A DNA stretch of 59,248 nt. Origin: Bacteroidota bacterium. GTDB taxonomy: Bacteria; Bacteroidota; Bacteroidia; Palsa-965. The DNA lies in assembly GCA_020402865.1 (NCBI GenBank), contig JADBYT010000032.1, forward strand, positions 1 to 59,248. The letters are read 5' to 3'. Below are positions 26,473 to 34,173 of the stretch, in pieces. Position 1 is the stretch's first letter, and each line of letters opens with the position of its first letter. A program made the position numbers and the translations under genes. The notes beneath the pieces were generated by a model. That model ran no database searches and was not told the DNA's origin. It was given only the letters and a program-made list of their open reading frames with translations.

Positions 26473-27429
26473 TTAATTTTCAATTACAACACCCATGCGG
26501 CAGAATTTTTCAATGCGCTGATTCATGCGTTCATTGGCATCCATCGGCATTACTTCATCGAGCAGGCGCTGCAGTTCAGTGCGCATGATGGCAAACATTT
26601 CGTCCCAGTTGGTGTGTGCGCCGCCCAGCGGTTCGCGTATCACGCCATCAATCAGGCCCTGGCCCATCATATCATCGGCCGTAAGTTTCATGGCTTCGGC
26701 TGCGCGGGCTTTATGATCCCAGCTGCGCCAGAGAATAGTCGAACAGTTTTCAGGGGAAATCACCGAATACCATGCGTTTTCAAGCATAATCACGCGGTCG
26801 CCGATGCCAATGCCGAGCGCGCCGCCCGAAGCACCTTCGCCAATAATGATGCAGATTACCGGCACTTTCAAACGGGCCATTTCAAGCAGGTTGCGTGCAA
26901 TGGCTTCGCCCTGTCCGCGCTCTTCGGCTTCGAGACCCGGAAATGCGCCGGGCGTATCAATGAACGTAACTACGGGTTTGCCGAATTTCTCGGCCATCTT
27001 CATCAGTCTCAGCGCCTTGCGGTAGCCTTCGGGATTGGGCATCCCGAAGTTGTGAAACTGACGCAGCTTGGTATTACGCCCTTTCTGCTGACCAATAAAC
27101 ATAACCGAGCGGCCGTTGAACATGCCCAAACCGCCAATCATGGCCTTGTCGTCTTTCACGGTACGGTCGCCGTGAAACTCTACAAAATTGCCATCGGTAA
27201 TGCTTTTGATATAGTCGAGCGAGTAAGGCCGGTCGGGGTGGCGTGATACCTGCACGCGCTGCCAGGGCGTAAGTGAACTGTATATCTCTTTGCGTTTGGC
27301 CGCAATTTTTTCTTCAATTTCCTGAACTGAGCCCGATACATCCACTTTGCTTTTCTCGGCAGTCTGCACCATTTTGTCGCGCAGTTCGGTAAGCTCGGCA
27401 ATCGGTTTTTCAAAATCAAGGTAATTCAT
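26473..27429 (-). CDS. accA: Acetyl-CoA carboxylase carboxyltransferase alpha subunit
   Basis: The start used is the ATG at 27429 ([20 protein letters not shown]), giving the usual 318 aa; an ATG 19 codons upstream would overlap the promoter. AccA with AccD transfers CO2 from carboxybiotin to acetyl-CoA, the first step of fatty acid synthesis. Visible family blocks: [72 protein letters not shown] and the oxyanion-hole region [18 protein letters not shown]. It is cytosolic and lies head to head with ispE across a 132-bp gap. Confidence 0.97.
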   Translation of the reverse strand: MNYLDFEKPIAELTELRDKMVQTAEKSKVDVSGSVQEIEEKIAAKRKEIYSSLTPWQRVQVSRHPDRPYSLDYIKSITDGNFVEFHGDRTVKDDKAMIGGLGMFNGRSVMFIGQQKGRNTKLRQFHNFGMPNPEGYRKALRLMKMAEKFGKPVVTFIDTPGAFPGLEAEERGQGEAIARNLLEMARLKVPVICIIIGEGASGGALGIGIGDRVIMLENAWYSVISPENCSTILWRSWDHKARAAEAMKLTADDMMGQGLIDGVIREPLGGAHTNWDEMFAIMRTELQRLLDEVMPMDANERMNQRIEKFCRMGVVIEN

Positions 27430-27456
27430 CGAGGTATTTAGTTTGGTCCGAAGCAG

Positions 27457-27464
27457 CGAAGGTA
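27457..27464 (-). promoter_or_regulatory. Putative -7 box TACCTTCG before accA
   Basis: Variant TAnnTTCG on the minus strand, 27 bases before the ATG at 27429. The same octamer occurs on + before ispE in the shared intergenic region. Confidence 0.4.
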
Positions 27465-27548
27465 AGAAATTGAGGGAAAACCGCATTAAAATGCAAGTAG
27501 CTGGCAGTTAGTGCGCTGCGCAATTGCCGAAAATCGCAGCCTAGCCTT

Positions 27549-27556
27549 TACCTTCG
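27549..27556 (+). promoter_or_regulatory. Putative -7 box TACCTTCG before ispE
   Basis: Identical octamer to the accA box, here five bases before the ATG at 27562. The pair suggests a divergent housekeeping promoter region. Confidence 0.4.
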
Positions 27557-27561
27557 TGGCA

Positions 27562-28386
27562 ATGGAAGTTTTTGCCAACGCCAAAATCAACCTCGGGCTT
27601 CACGTGCTTGAAAAGCGGGCCGACGGGTATCACAATATCGAAACCGTTTTCTATCCCATCGGCTGGAGCGATGTGCTGCACATACAGCCCGCAGCCAATA
27701 CTGCGCCCGGGGTTACGCTCAGGCTTTCGGGCATTCCCGTGCCGGGCATTCCGGATGATAATCTGCTCGTGAAAGCCTACCACCTCGTTTCGGCCGATTA
27801 TCCGATGCCCGGCGTGGAAGTACACCTCGAAAAGCGCGTGCCCATTGGCGCCGGACTGGGCGGCGGCTCGGCCGATGCCGCTTTTTTTCTGCGCGCACTC
27901 AACGAGCTGTTTGAACTCGGCTTAGCCTGGGGCGAACTGCATCACTACGCCCGGCAGCTCGGCGCCGACTGTTCGTTTTTCATCGCCAACCGCCCCGTGC
28001 TGGCCGAACAGAAAGGCGATGTATATGAAAGCATTGCGCTTTCGCTGGCGGGCACGCACATTGTGGTGGTGCATCCGGGCATCCACGTAAGCACGCCCGA
28101 AGCCTACCGGGGCGTAACGCCGCGCAAGCCCGCCCATGCGCTCGAGCACACGCTGCTGCACGAGCCGAGGAGCCGCTGGAAGGAGCTGCTGGTGAATGAT
28201 TTCGAGCCAAGCGTGTTTGCCGCGCATCCGCGCATTGGGGAAATTAAGCAGCAGATGTATGAGGCCGGGGCGTTTTATGCGGCCATGAGCGGGAGCGGGT
28301 CGGCGGTGTTCGGGTTGTTTGAGCGGGGGGGGGATTTTGCGGGGATGTTTCCCGGGGCGGCTGTTTGGGGGGGGGAGTTGGGGTAG
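27562..28386 (+). CDS. ispE: 4-diphosphocytidyl-2-C-methyl-D-erythritol kinase
   Basis: The ATG at 27562 gives 274 aa starting MEVFANAKINLGLHVLEKRA, the standard IspE N-terminus. The GHMP-kinase ATP loop is PIGAGLGGGSADAAFFLRAL (about residues 94-113), and the C-terminal glycine motif is AMSGSGSAVFGLF. It phosphorylates CDP-methylerythritol in the non-mevalonate isoprenoid pathway. The gene is very GC-rich (about 60-70% by eye in sampled lines). Its last 60 bases carry several G runs, including two of nine, so the C-terminal residues GGDFAGMFPGAAVWGGELG are compositionally odd and could be length-variable. The AT-rich island begins immediately after its stop. Confidence 0.95.
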   Translation: MEVFANAKINLGLHVLEKRADGYHNIETVFYPIGWSDVLHIQPAANTAPGVTLRLSGIPVPGIPDDNLLVKAYHLVSADYPMPGVEVHLEKRVPIGAGLGGGSADAAFFLRALNELFELGLAWGELHHYARQLGADCSFFIANRPVLAEQKGDVYESIALSLAGTHIVVVHPGIHVSTPEAYRGVTPRKPAHALEHTLLHEPRSRWKELLVNDFEPSVFAAHPRIGEIKQQMYEAGAFYAAMSGSGSAVFGLFERGGDFAGMFPGAAVWGGELG

Positions 28387-28392
28387 GGGGGG
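28325..28392 (+). other. Cluster of six G runs (possible G-quadruplex) at the ispE 3' end
   Basis: G runs at 28325-28333 (9), 28341-28344, 28354-28357, 28367-28375 (9), 28380-28383 and 28386-28392 (7) lie within 68 bases on the coding strand. This satisfies the simple four-run quadruplex pattern several times. The last run includes the G of the ispE TAG stop and marks the left edge of the AT-rich island. Confidence 0.7.
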
Positions 28393-28504
28393 ATAATCAA
28401 TATACCCCAAACTCGGTTCGTTTTGTGTGTTTTGTATGTAAGGTGTCAAGATATTTCCTGATAATATTTACAAAAACTGTTTAAAAAAAGAGTAATATGT
28501 AAGA

Positions 28505-28533
28505 TTTGATAACCGATAAAACACTTTAATTTG
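28505..28533 (+). promoter_or_regulatory. Candidate promoter of the methyltransferase/ATPase/receiver operon
   Basis: TTTG at 28505-28508 and TTAATTTG at 28526-28533 (one mismatch to TAnnTTTG) are 17 bases apart, near the Bacteroidota -33/-7 spacing. Transcription would start just before the ATG at 28545. The match is approximate. Confidence 0.35.
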
Positions 28534-28544
28534 CAGAAACACGT

Positions 28545-29762
28545 ATGACCAAATCCTATACTTATATTGACTTGTTTGCCGGGTGTGGTGGACTCTCGTT
28601 GGGGTTACACAATGCAGGGTGGAAAGGACTTTTTGCAATTGAAAAAAGTCCCGATGCTTTTAAGACATTGAAGCATAATCTCATTGACCAGAAAAAACAC
28701 TTTACTTGGTGCGATTGGTTGCCGCAAACCAACCTCGAGATAAATGAGGTAATAAAAAACTATAAGTCCCAACTGACTGCATTAAGGGGAATGGTTGATA
28801 TGGTTGCCGGCGGACCACCTTGTCAGGGCTTTTCAATGGCTGGTCGGAGAAACGAAAATGATGATAGGAACAAACTTGTTAAATCTTATATCAGTTTTAT
28901 CAGACTGGTTCAGCCTAAAATCATATTTTTTGAAAATGTAAAGGGCTTTACACAAGAGTTCAAGAAAAACAGAGAAAAGGGGAAACAATATTCTAACTAT
29001 GTGGAAAACGCTCTGAAAAGGGCTGGTTACAAAGTAAAAGGAGAACTGATAAACTTTGGTGACTTTGGAATTCCGCAAAAGCGAACAAGGTTTATTTTGG
29101 TTGGAGTAAGAAATGATATAGCTAAAAATAACAAGCAAATCGCAGGGTCATTTTTTAAAAAAATTGAAGCAAACAAAACACAATTTCTAGTAAACAAGAA
29201 TCTTACTATCAATACAAAACTGAAAGATGCTATTTCAGATTTGCTTAAGAAAAACGGAACGGTTCAATCACCGGATACGGCAAATTTTCAAGCGGGTATT
29301 TATTCGGAAACAAAGAATCCATATCAAGTTTTATTGAGGAAAGGGGTTGATAATAAAATTGCAGACAGTCATCGTTTTCCCAAACATAGACCTGATATTA
29401 TTCAAAAGTTCCAAGTGATATTAAATACTTGCCAGAAAAATAAAGATATAGACCCCAAGACAAGAGAACGTTTTAATATTAAGAAGCATACGATTATTCC
29501 TCTTGACAAAAACGCAAAAAGCCCAACAATTACAACTTTGCCTGACGATTACATTCATTACTGCGAACCACGGATTTTGACTGTTCGTGAGTATGCAAGA
29601 ATTCAAAGTTTTCCCGATTGGTATCAATTTAAAGGGAAATACACAACTGGAGGAAAACGAAGAACACAAGAAGTTCCTAGATATTCTCAGATTGGCAACG
29701 CGATTCCTCCTTTGTTTGGTGAGCAAAGCGGATTGGTATTAAAACAACTAACTAATGAGTGA
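28545..29762 (+). CDS. C5-cytosine DNA methyltransferase
   Basis: A 405-aa enzyme with the ordered C5-MTase motifs. Motif I is YIDLFAGCGGLSLGLHNAGW at the N-terminus. Motif IV is GGPPCQGFSMAGRR with catalytic C93, motif VI is FFENVKGF with E130, and motif VIII is PQKRTRFILVG. After a variable target-recognition region come TVREYARIQSFP and the final motif YSQIGNAIPP. All catalytic elements are intact, so it should methylate cytosine in a specific sequence that cannot be read from the protein. No restriction endonuclease gene is adjacent. The stop overlaps the next ATG by eight bases, tying it to the ATPase gene. The DNA is AT-rich compared with the neighbours, and I read this as horizontal acquisition. 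Confidence 0.95.
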   Translation: MTKSYTYIDLFAGCGGLSLGLHNAGWKGLFAIEKSPDAFKTLKHNLIDQKKHFTWCDWLPQTNLEINEVIKNYKSQLTALRGMVDMVAGGPPCQGFSMAGRRNENDDRNKLVKSYISFIRLVQPKIIFFENVKGFTQEFKKNREKGKQYSNYVENALKRAGYKVKGELINFGDFGIPQKRTRFILVGVRNDIAKNNKQIAGSFFKKIEANKTQFLVNKNLTINTKLKDAISDLLKKNGTVQSPDTANFQAGIYSETKNPYQVLLRKGVDNKIADSHRFPKHRPDIIQKFQVILNTCQKNKDIDPKTRERFNIKKHTIIPLDKNAKSPTITTLPDDYIHYCEPRILTVREYARIQSFPDWYQFKGKYTTGGKRRTQEVPRYSQIGNAIPPLFGEQSGLVLKQLTNE

Positions 29763-32070
29763 TAAATATTTTAAAATAAGTTCAGCTTTAAAAAACTTAA
29801 TTGGAAGTGATTTAATTACTGATAATTATGTTGCTGTTTTTGAGTTGGTGAAAAATTCTTTTGATGCCAGAGCGACAGAAGTAAAAATTACTTTTGAAGA
29901 TATTTACTCTACAAATGCCAAAATTATTATTCAAGATAATGGTAAAGGAATGGACAGCGATGATCTCAATGAAAAGTGGCTATTCCTTGGCTATTCAGCA
30001 AAACGAGATAACACAGAGGATTACAGAGATAAAATTAAATCTGGAAGAGTTTATGCAGGGGCGAAAGGTGTAGGTAGGTTTTCGTGTGACCGACTTGGGA
30101 AATATTTAAATCTAATCACGGTCAGTGAAAAACCTAATAGTAAAATTGAGAATATCTTTGTTGATTGGTCAAAATTTGAGCAAAATCAAAAGATTTTATT
30201 TGATAAAATCCCTGTTGTTCAAAGCGAACTTTCAAAAACAAAATATAATTTAAAGCATGGAACTGTTTTAGAAATTACAGGGATTTCAAATGATTTTTGG
30301 AATAGAGATAATTTCAAAAAATTAAAAGAGAAGCTTTCAAAATTAATCCGCCCGGACTTAAATACTTCTGACGAAGTACAGAGGTTTAAAATAATTCTTT
30401 CAGTTCCCGATGAAGAAAATAAAGATAGAGAAGCCTTAAAACAAAGTACTAACACAGAAATTCAGCAATATTATAATACCGTAAATGGGGAAATTAAAAA
30501 TTTTGTTTTTAATGAGCTTAACATAAAGACAACAAAAATAGAAGCTCACATTGATGACAAAGGAATAATCACAACGAAACTTTCAGACAGAGAAAATTTT
30601 GTTTATGAAATAAAGGAGAAATCTGAGTTTGAATTGCTTTCAAATGTTAGTATAACACTCTACTTTTTGAATCGTTCTGCTAAACTAACTTTTCACAAAC
30701 GAACAGGGGTTGAGCATGTTGACTTTGGAAGTTTGTTTGTTTACAAAAATGGTTTTAGAATTTATCCTTATGGTGAAAGAAATGATGATTCATTAGGAAT
30801 TGATAATCGAGCATTACAAGGTTACGCAAGATATATAGGTTTAAGGAGTTTGATAGGTGAAATTTCTATTCAAGGAATGAACTATGACCTAAGAGAAACA
30901 ACCAGCAGAGGCGATGGTTTGTTGAGAAATAAAACGTACAATCAATTAGCGAATAAAGATGATAGTTTTCTTATTAGAACATTAAGACGATTAGAAAAAT
31001 ATGTTATTGATGTTACACAATGGGGGGTTAATAATGATGATGAAAACATTGATCTCACTTCACAGAAAGCTATCGAAGGACTTGTAAAATTAGTAGCTAA
31101 TATCACAGATAAACAAACGATAGATATTAAATATAACAAGGATATTCTCAATCTTCTTTCTCTCAAGGAAGAAAAGAGCGCAACTAAACTTGTCAAGAAT
31201 TTTAAGAGAATTGCTGCTGAATCAAACAACGAAAAACTTTATAAGGAGGCGCAGAAAGTAGAGAAAGCGATTTCAAGTTCCCTAAAACGAGCTAATGCAG
31301 CGGAAAAAGAAAGGGATAAAAAAGTTCAAGAGAAAAAAAATATTGAAGAGGAGTTAGAAAAAACTATAGAGCAGTTAAAAATATCTATTGCGATCGATTC
31401 ACAGGATATAGATCAAGTAACCAATCTTCACCATCAAGTAAGAGTGCTAAGTGATAATATTTCAACTCAAATCACGCTATTTACTAGGAAATTAGATAAA
31501 GTACAGCAAATTACTCATGAGATGGTGAGGGAATTTATTGATGTCATTTCACTTGAAAATAATAAAATAGAGTCCATTTCCAAATTTGGAACGCGAGCAA
31601 TATTTGAAAACTTCACTGATAAAACTAAATCTGATCTAAATTCATTTATTAGTAATTACGTTTCTAAAATCTCGAATTATTTTGCTAATAGTAAACTAAA
31701 AGTCGTTTTTTTATCTGAAACAAATACTCCATTCATAACTACATTTAGACCTTTGGATATTTCTATTATTATTGACAATATGATTAGCAACGCCAAGAAA
31801 GCAGGTGCTAAAAAATTAGTCATTGGCTTTAATTCAATATCAGATAAAGAGGCGGAATTTACTTTTACAGATGATGGGATAGGTCTGGCGCCGATTATTA
31901 ATGATAAATACAGTGTTTTCCAAAAGGGTTTTTCTACGACTAGAAGTACTGGTTTAGGATTATATCATATTTCAAATATTGTAACTGAGTACAGCTGGGG
32001 AATAGATGTAACTAAACTTACAAAAGGTGTTCAATTCATAATTAAAATAAAAAATGAAGTTAGCATATAA
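29755..32070 (+). CDS. Protein with two GHKL ATPase domains (MORC/Hsp90-like plus kinase-like)
   Basis: A 771-aa soluble protein. The N-terminal Bergerat ATPase has N box E30-L-V-K-N34-S-F-D37, G1 box D61-N-G-K-G65 and GAKGVGR at 102-108; E30 is the expected hydrolysis base, as in GHL/MORC-type ATPases. A block near residues 328-375 (VYKNGFRIYPYGERNDD, RALQGYARYIGLRSLIGE) fits the transducer part of such proteins. A coiled coil spans about 500-550, followed by LHHQV with H559/H560, a possible dimerisation or phospho-acceptor site. The C-terminal HATPase has N675/N679, D707-G-I-G and STGLGL at 731-736, as in histidine kinases. The gene overlaps both neighbours (8 and 17 bases). I infer a sensor or switch that controls the receiver-HEPN protein; whether it is a true kinase is open. 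Confidence 0.85.
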   Translation: MSDKYFKISSALKNLIGSDLITDNYVAVFELVKNSFDARATEVKITFEDIYSTNAKIIIQDNGKGMDSDDLNEKWLFLGYSAKRDNTEDYRDKIKSGRVYAGAKGVGRFSCDRLGKYLNLITVSEKPNSKIENIFVDWSKFEQNQKILFDKIPVVQSELSKTKYNLKHGTVLEITGISNDFWNRDNFKKLKEKLSKLIRPDLNTSDEVQRFKIILSVPDEENKDREALKQSTNTEIQQYYNTVNGEIKNFVFNELNIKTTKIEAHIDDKGIITTKLSDRENFVYEIKEKSEFELLSNVSITLYFLNRSAKLTFHKRTGVEHVDFGSLFVYKNGFRIYPYGERNDDSLGIDNRALQGYARYIGLRSLIGEISIQGMNYDLRETTSRGDGLLRNKTYNQLANKDDSFLIRTLRRLEKYVIDVTQWGVNNDDENIDLTSQKAIEGLVKLVANITDKQTIDIKYNKDILNLLSLKEEKSATKLVKNFKRIAAESNNEKLYKEAQKVEKAISSSLKRANAAEKERDKKVQEKKNIEEELEKTIEQLKISIAIDSQDIDQVTNLHHQVRVLSDNISTQITLFTRKLDKVQQITHEMVREFIDVISLENNKIESISKFGTRAIFENFTDKTKSDLNSFISNYVSKISNYFANSKLKVVFLSETNTPFITTFRPLDISIIIDNMISNAKKAGAKKLVIGFNSISDKEAEFTFTDDGIGLAPIINDKYSVFQKGFSTTRSTGLGLYHISNIVTEYSWGIDVTKLTKGVQFIIKIKNEVSI

Positions 32071-32983
32071 TATTCTTTGGTTTGAAGATAATGATGTTTC
32101 TTACAGTGGAAAAAAGGAAATTGTTAAGAATATTATTGAGGATGAATTAGGTTTTTTATTTCCAGAGCCTTTACGTGAGATTGATTCTAGAAATATAGAG
32201 CAGATTAATTATCGTGATATTGATTTGATAATTGTTGATTTAAACTTAGCCAATAATGATAAAGGTACTTCAATAGTCGATTTCATTAGAAATACAGAAC
32301 AAGTTTTTACAGAGGTTGTTTTTTATTCATCTTATGGTGAAGATGCTGTTAGAGATGCACTTAGGAGTTTTAAAATTGATGGTGCTTACTGTGCTGATAG
32401 AGAAAATGCTGATTTTGAAGATAAAGTGAGGCAAGTAATTCATACTACAGTAAAAAAAGTTCAGGATCTAAATAATATGAGGGGATTAATAATGGCAGAA
32501 ACTAGCGATATTGATAAGACTATGTTAGAAATTATTAAGATAGGAATTGATAATAGCTCGTTGGGTATCCGTGAAAATCTAATTAATCAAATTTTTGACA
32601 GTGTAAGTAGTAAAGTTTCAAGAAAGAAGGAAAAATTTGATAGATATTATTATAATAAAAATATTAATCAGGTTATCAAAGATACTGTAATGTTTGACAC
32701 TTCTGAAAAAATTAATGCTATACAATTCATAATTGACACAGTTAGTCATAACGTTACACAGCCGTATAAATATGGTGTTTTCACTAGTAGGTATTCTGAA
32801 ATAACAAAAAAAAGAAATATACTTGGACATGAAAATCAAACATCTTCTGAGGGAAGAGTTATAGTTGGTGTTGGTGACCATGCTTTTGAATTCAATGATG
32901 AGTTTTGTATAGATATTAGAAGAAGAGTAAAAAAATATGGAGATGATTTAGATGATTTACTGAGGTTTGTTAGTTCACTATAG
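32054..32983 (+). CDS. Degenerate receiver domain fused to a HEPN-like helical domain
   Basis: A 309-aa protein. Residues 1-135 look like a receiver: ILWFEDND with E11/D12, IDLIIVDLNLANNDKGTSIV with phospho-acceptor-like D62, and VVFYSS with S92/S93 at the usual Thr/Ser place. The conserved lysine region reads DGAYCADRE, so the lysine appears lost. Residues about 150-309 are helical and contain KKRNILGHE, that is R254-N255-x3-H259, the RN-x3-H form of the HEPN nuclease motif found in many conflict-system RNases. The start overlaps the ATPase gene by 17 bases. I infer an effector whose RNase-like domain is gated by the receiver part and the upstream ATPase. A non-catalytic HEPN or chance motif is possible. 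Confidence 0.7.
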   Translation: MKLAYNILWFEDNDVSYSGKKEIVKNIIEDELGFLFPEPLREIDSRNIEQINYRDIDLIIVDLNLANNDKGTSIVDFIRNTEQVFTEVVFYSSYGEDAVRDALRSFKIDGAYCADRENADFEDKVRQVIHTTVKKVQDLNNMRGLIMAETSDIDKTMLEIIKIGIDNSSLGIRENLINQIFDSVSSKVSRKKEKFDRYYYNKNINQVIKDTVMFDTSEKINAIQFIIDTVSHNVTQPYKYGVFTSRYSEITKKRNILGHENQTSSEGRVIVGVGDHAFEFNDEFCIDIRRRVKKYGDDLDDLLRFVSSL

Positions 32984-33075
32984 TTTGCGTGCATTTTTAA
33001 TTATGAAGACAATTATTATGTTAAGACATGATTTCCATCATCTCAAATTAATTGATTTAGTATTATAAAAATCTA

Positions 33076-33085
33076 CCCCCCCCCC
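33076..33085. repeat. C10 homopolymer at the right island edge
   Basis: Ten cytosines run into the LptF/G stop codon (CTA on +, TAG followed by G10 on -). It mirrors the TAG-G7 at the end of ispE in inverted orientation. Confidence 0.8.
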
Positions 33086-34173
33086 TACTTCGGTGCCCGC
33101 TTCAACAAATACAAACACACCCCCAGAAACACCACATTCGGAATCCACACCGACACATACGGCGGAATAACCCCGCTTTGCGCATACGACTGGAACCAGC
33201 GCTGGAAGAAGATGTAAATAAAACTGATGGCAATGCCAATGCCCAGGTGCTTGCCGGTGCCGCCGCGTTCCTTACGGCTTGATACGGCCACGCCAATGAG
33301 TGTGAGGATAAACGTGGAGAAGGGCAGGGCAAAGCGGTTGTAATATTCCAGTTCGTAATAGAGAATATTCTCAGAGCCTTTCATGCGCTCGTTGTTGATG
33401 TAGCGGAGCAGTTCGGGCTGGGTCATGCTTTCCATGAAATTGTTGGGCATGTCGAAATCTTCGGGCGTGAGGTTGAGCACCGTATCAATGCGGGCGCCTT
33501 TGTAGAAGCGTTCGGTTTTGCCTTTTATTTCGCGCACGGTGTAGTCGCGTATGGACCAGCGGCGGCGCAGGGTGTCCCAGCGTATTTCCTTGGCGTAAAG
33601 TTTATAGGTGAGTTCCTGTCCTTTTATTTTTTCGAGGGTGAAACGGGTGCCGGTGTTTTCAAACAAATCATAACGTTCTACATACGCAATTACTCCCGGG
33701 GCCACCTGCCGGTAAAAATTGTTTTTTACCGAGCTTGTTCTTCCGCCCACATATTTCGCTTCAAAACCCAGCCGCGTTTTGTTGGCCTGCGGAATGACAA
33801 ACATGCCCAGCAGCAGTGACGTGATGGCAATGATGGCCGCACCAATCATGTACGGACGCAGGTAGCGGTTAAAGCTGATGCCGGAAGTGAGTATGGCCAC
33901 CACCTCGGTACGTGTGGCCATGAGTGAGGTGAAGAAGATTACCGAAATGAACGTGAAAAGCGGACTGAACAGGTTGATGAAGTACGGAATGAAATTGAGG
34001 TAATAGTCAAACACAATTTCATTGGCGCTTACATCGTGCCGCAAAAAGTCTTCAATCTTCTCCGAAATATCAAATACAATCACAATACTGATGAGCATGC
34101 TGATGGAACCGAAAAAGGTTACCATGAACTTGCGCAGAATGTATCGGTCGAGTACCGGGAGAAGATTTTTCAT
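33085..34173 (-). CDS. LptF/LptG (YjgP/YjgQ) family LPS-export permease
   Basis: The ATG at 34173 overlaps the tgt stop by one base (TGATG), giving 362 aa starting MKNLLPVLDRYILRKFMVTF; an ATG 14 codons upstream is less likely. Family layout is present: two or three N-terminal membrane helices (about 15-130), a periplasmic beta-jellyroll (about 135-265, with RFTLEKIKGQ and TLNLTPEDFDMP) and three C-terminal helices (ALPFSTFILTLIGVAVSSRK, GIGIAISFIYIFFQRWFQS). LptF and LptG with the ATPase LptB extract lipopolysaccharide from the inner membrane. Which of the two this is cannot be decided from sequence alone. It is the last gene of tyrS-tgt-LptF/G, an order I recall as common in Bacteroidota. 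Confidence 0.92.
   Translation of the reverse strand: MKNLLPVLDRYILRKFMVTFFGSISMLISIVIVFDISEKIEDFLRHDVSANEIVFDYYLNFIPYFINLFSPLFTFISVIFFTSLMATRTEVVAILTSGISFNRYLRPYMIGAAIIAITSLLLGMFVIPQANKTRLGFEAKYVGGRTSSVKNNFYRQVAPGVIAYVERYDLFENTGTRFTLEKIKGQELTYKLYAKEIRWDTLRRRWSIRDYTVREIKGKTERFYKGARIDTVLNLTPEDFDMPNNFMESMTQPELLRYINNERMKGSENILYYELEYYNRFALPFSTFILTLIGVAVSSRKERGGTGKHLGIGIAISFIYIFFQRWFQSYAQSGVIPPYVSVWIPNVVFLGVCLYLLKRAPK

Larger units (their letters stand above)
28393..33075. other. AT-rich horizontally acquired island between ispE and an LptF/G gene
   Basis: Composition drops from roughly 60-70% GC in ispE to roughly 25-38% in sampled lines of this interval, then rises again at 33085. It holds three overlapping + strand genes and nothing else. 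It is bounded by TAG followed by a G7 run on the left and, on the other strand, by TAG followed by a G10 run on the right. No integrase, transposase, tRNA or direct repeat was seen. Confidence 0.75.

Noticed and set aside
28545-29762. Classical type II restriction-modification system
   Set aside because: No endonuclease-like gene lies on either side; the partners are an ATPase and a receiver-HEPN protein.
28393-33075. Transposon or integrative element carrying the three genes
   Set aside because: No integrase, transposase, tRNA target, terminal inverted repeat beyond the G/C runs, or direct repeat was seen.
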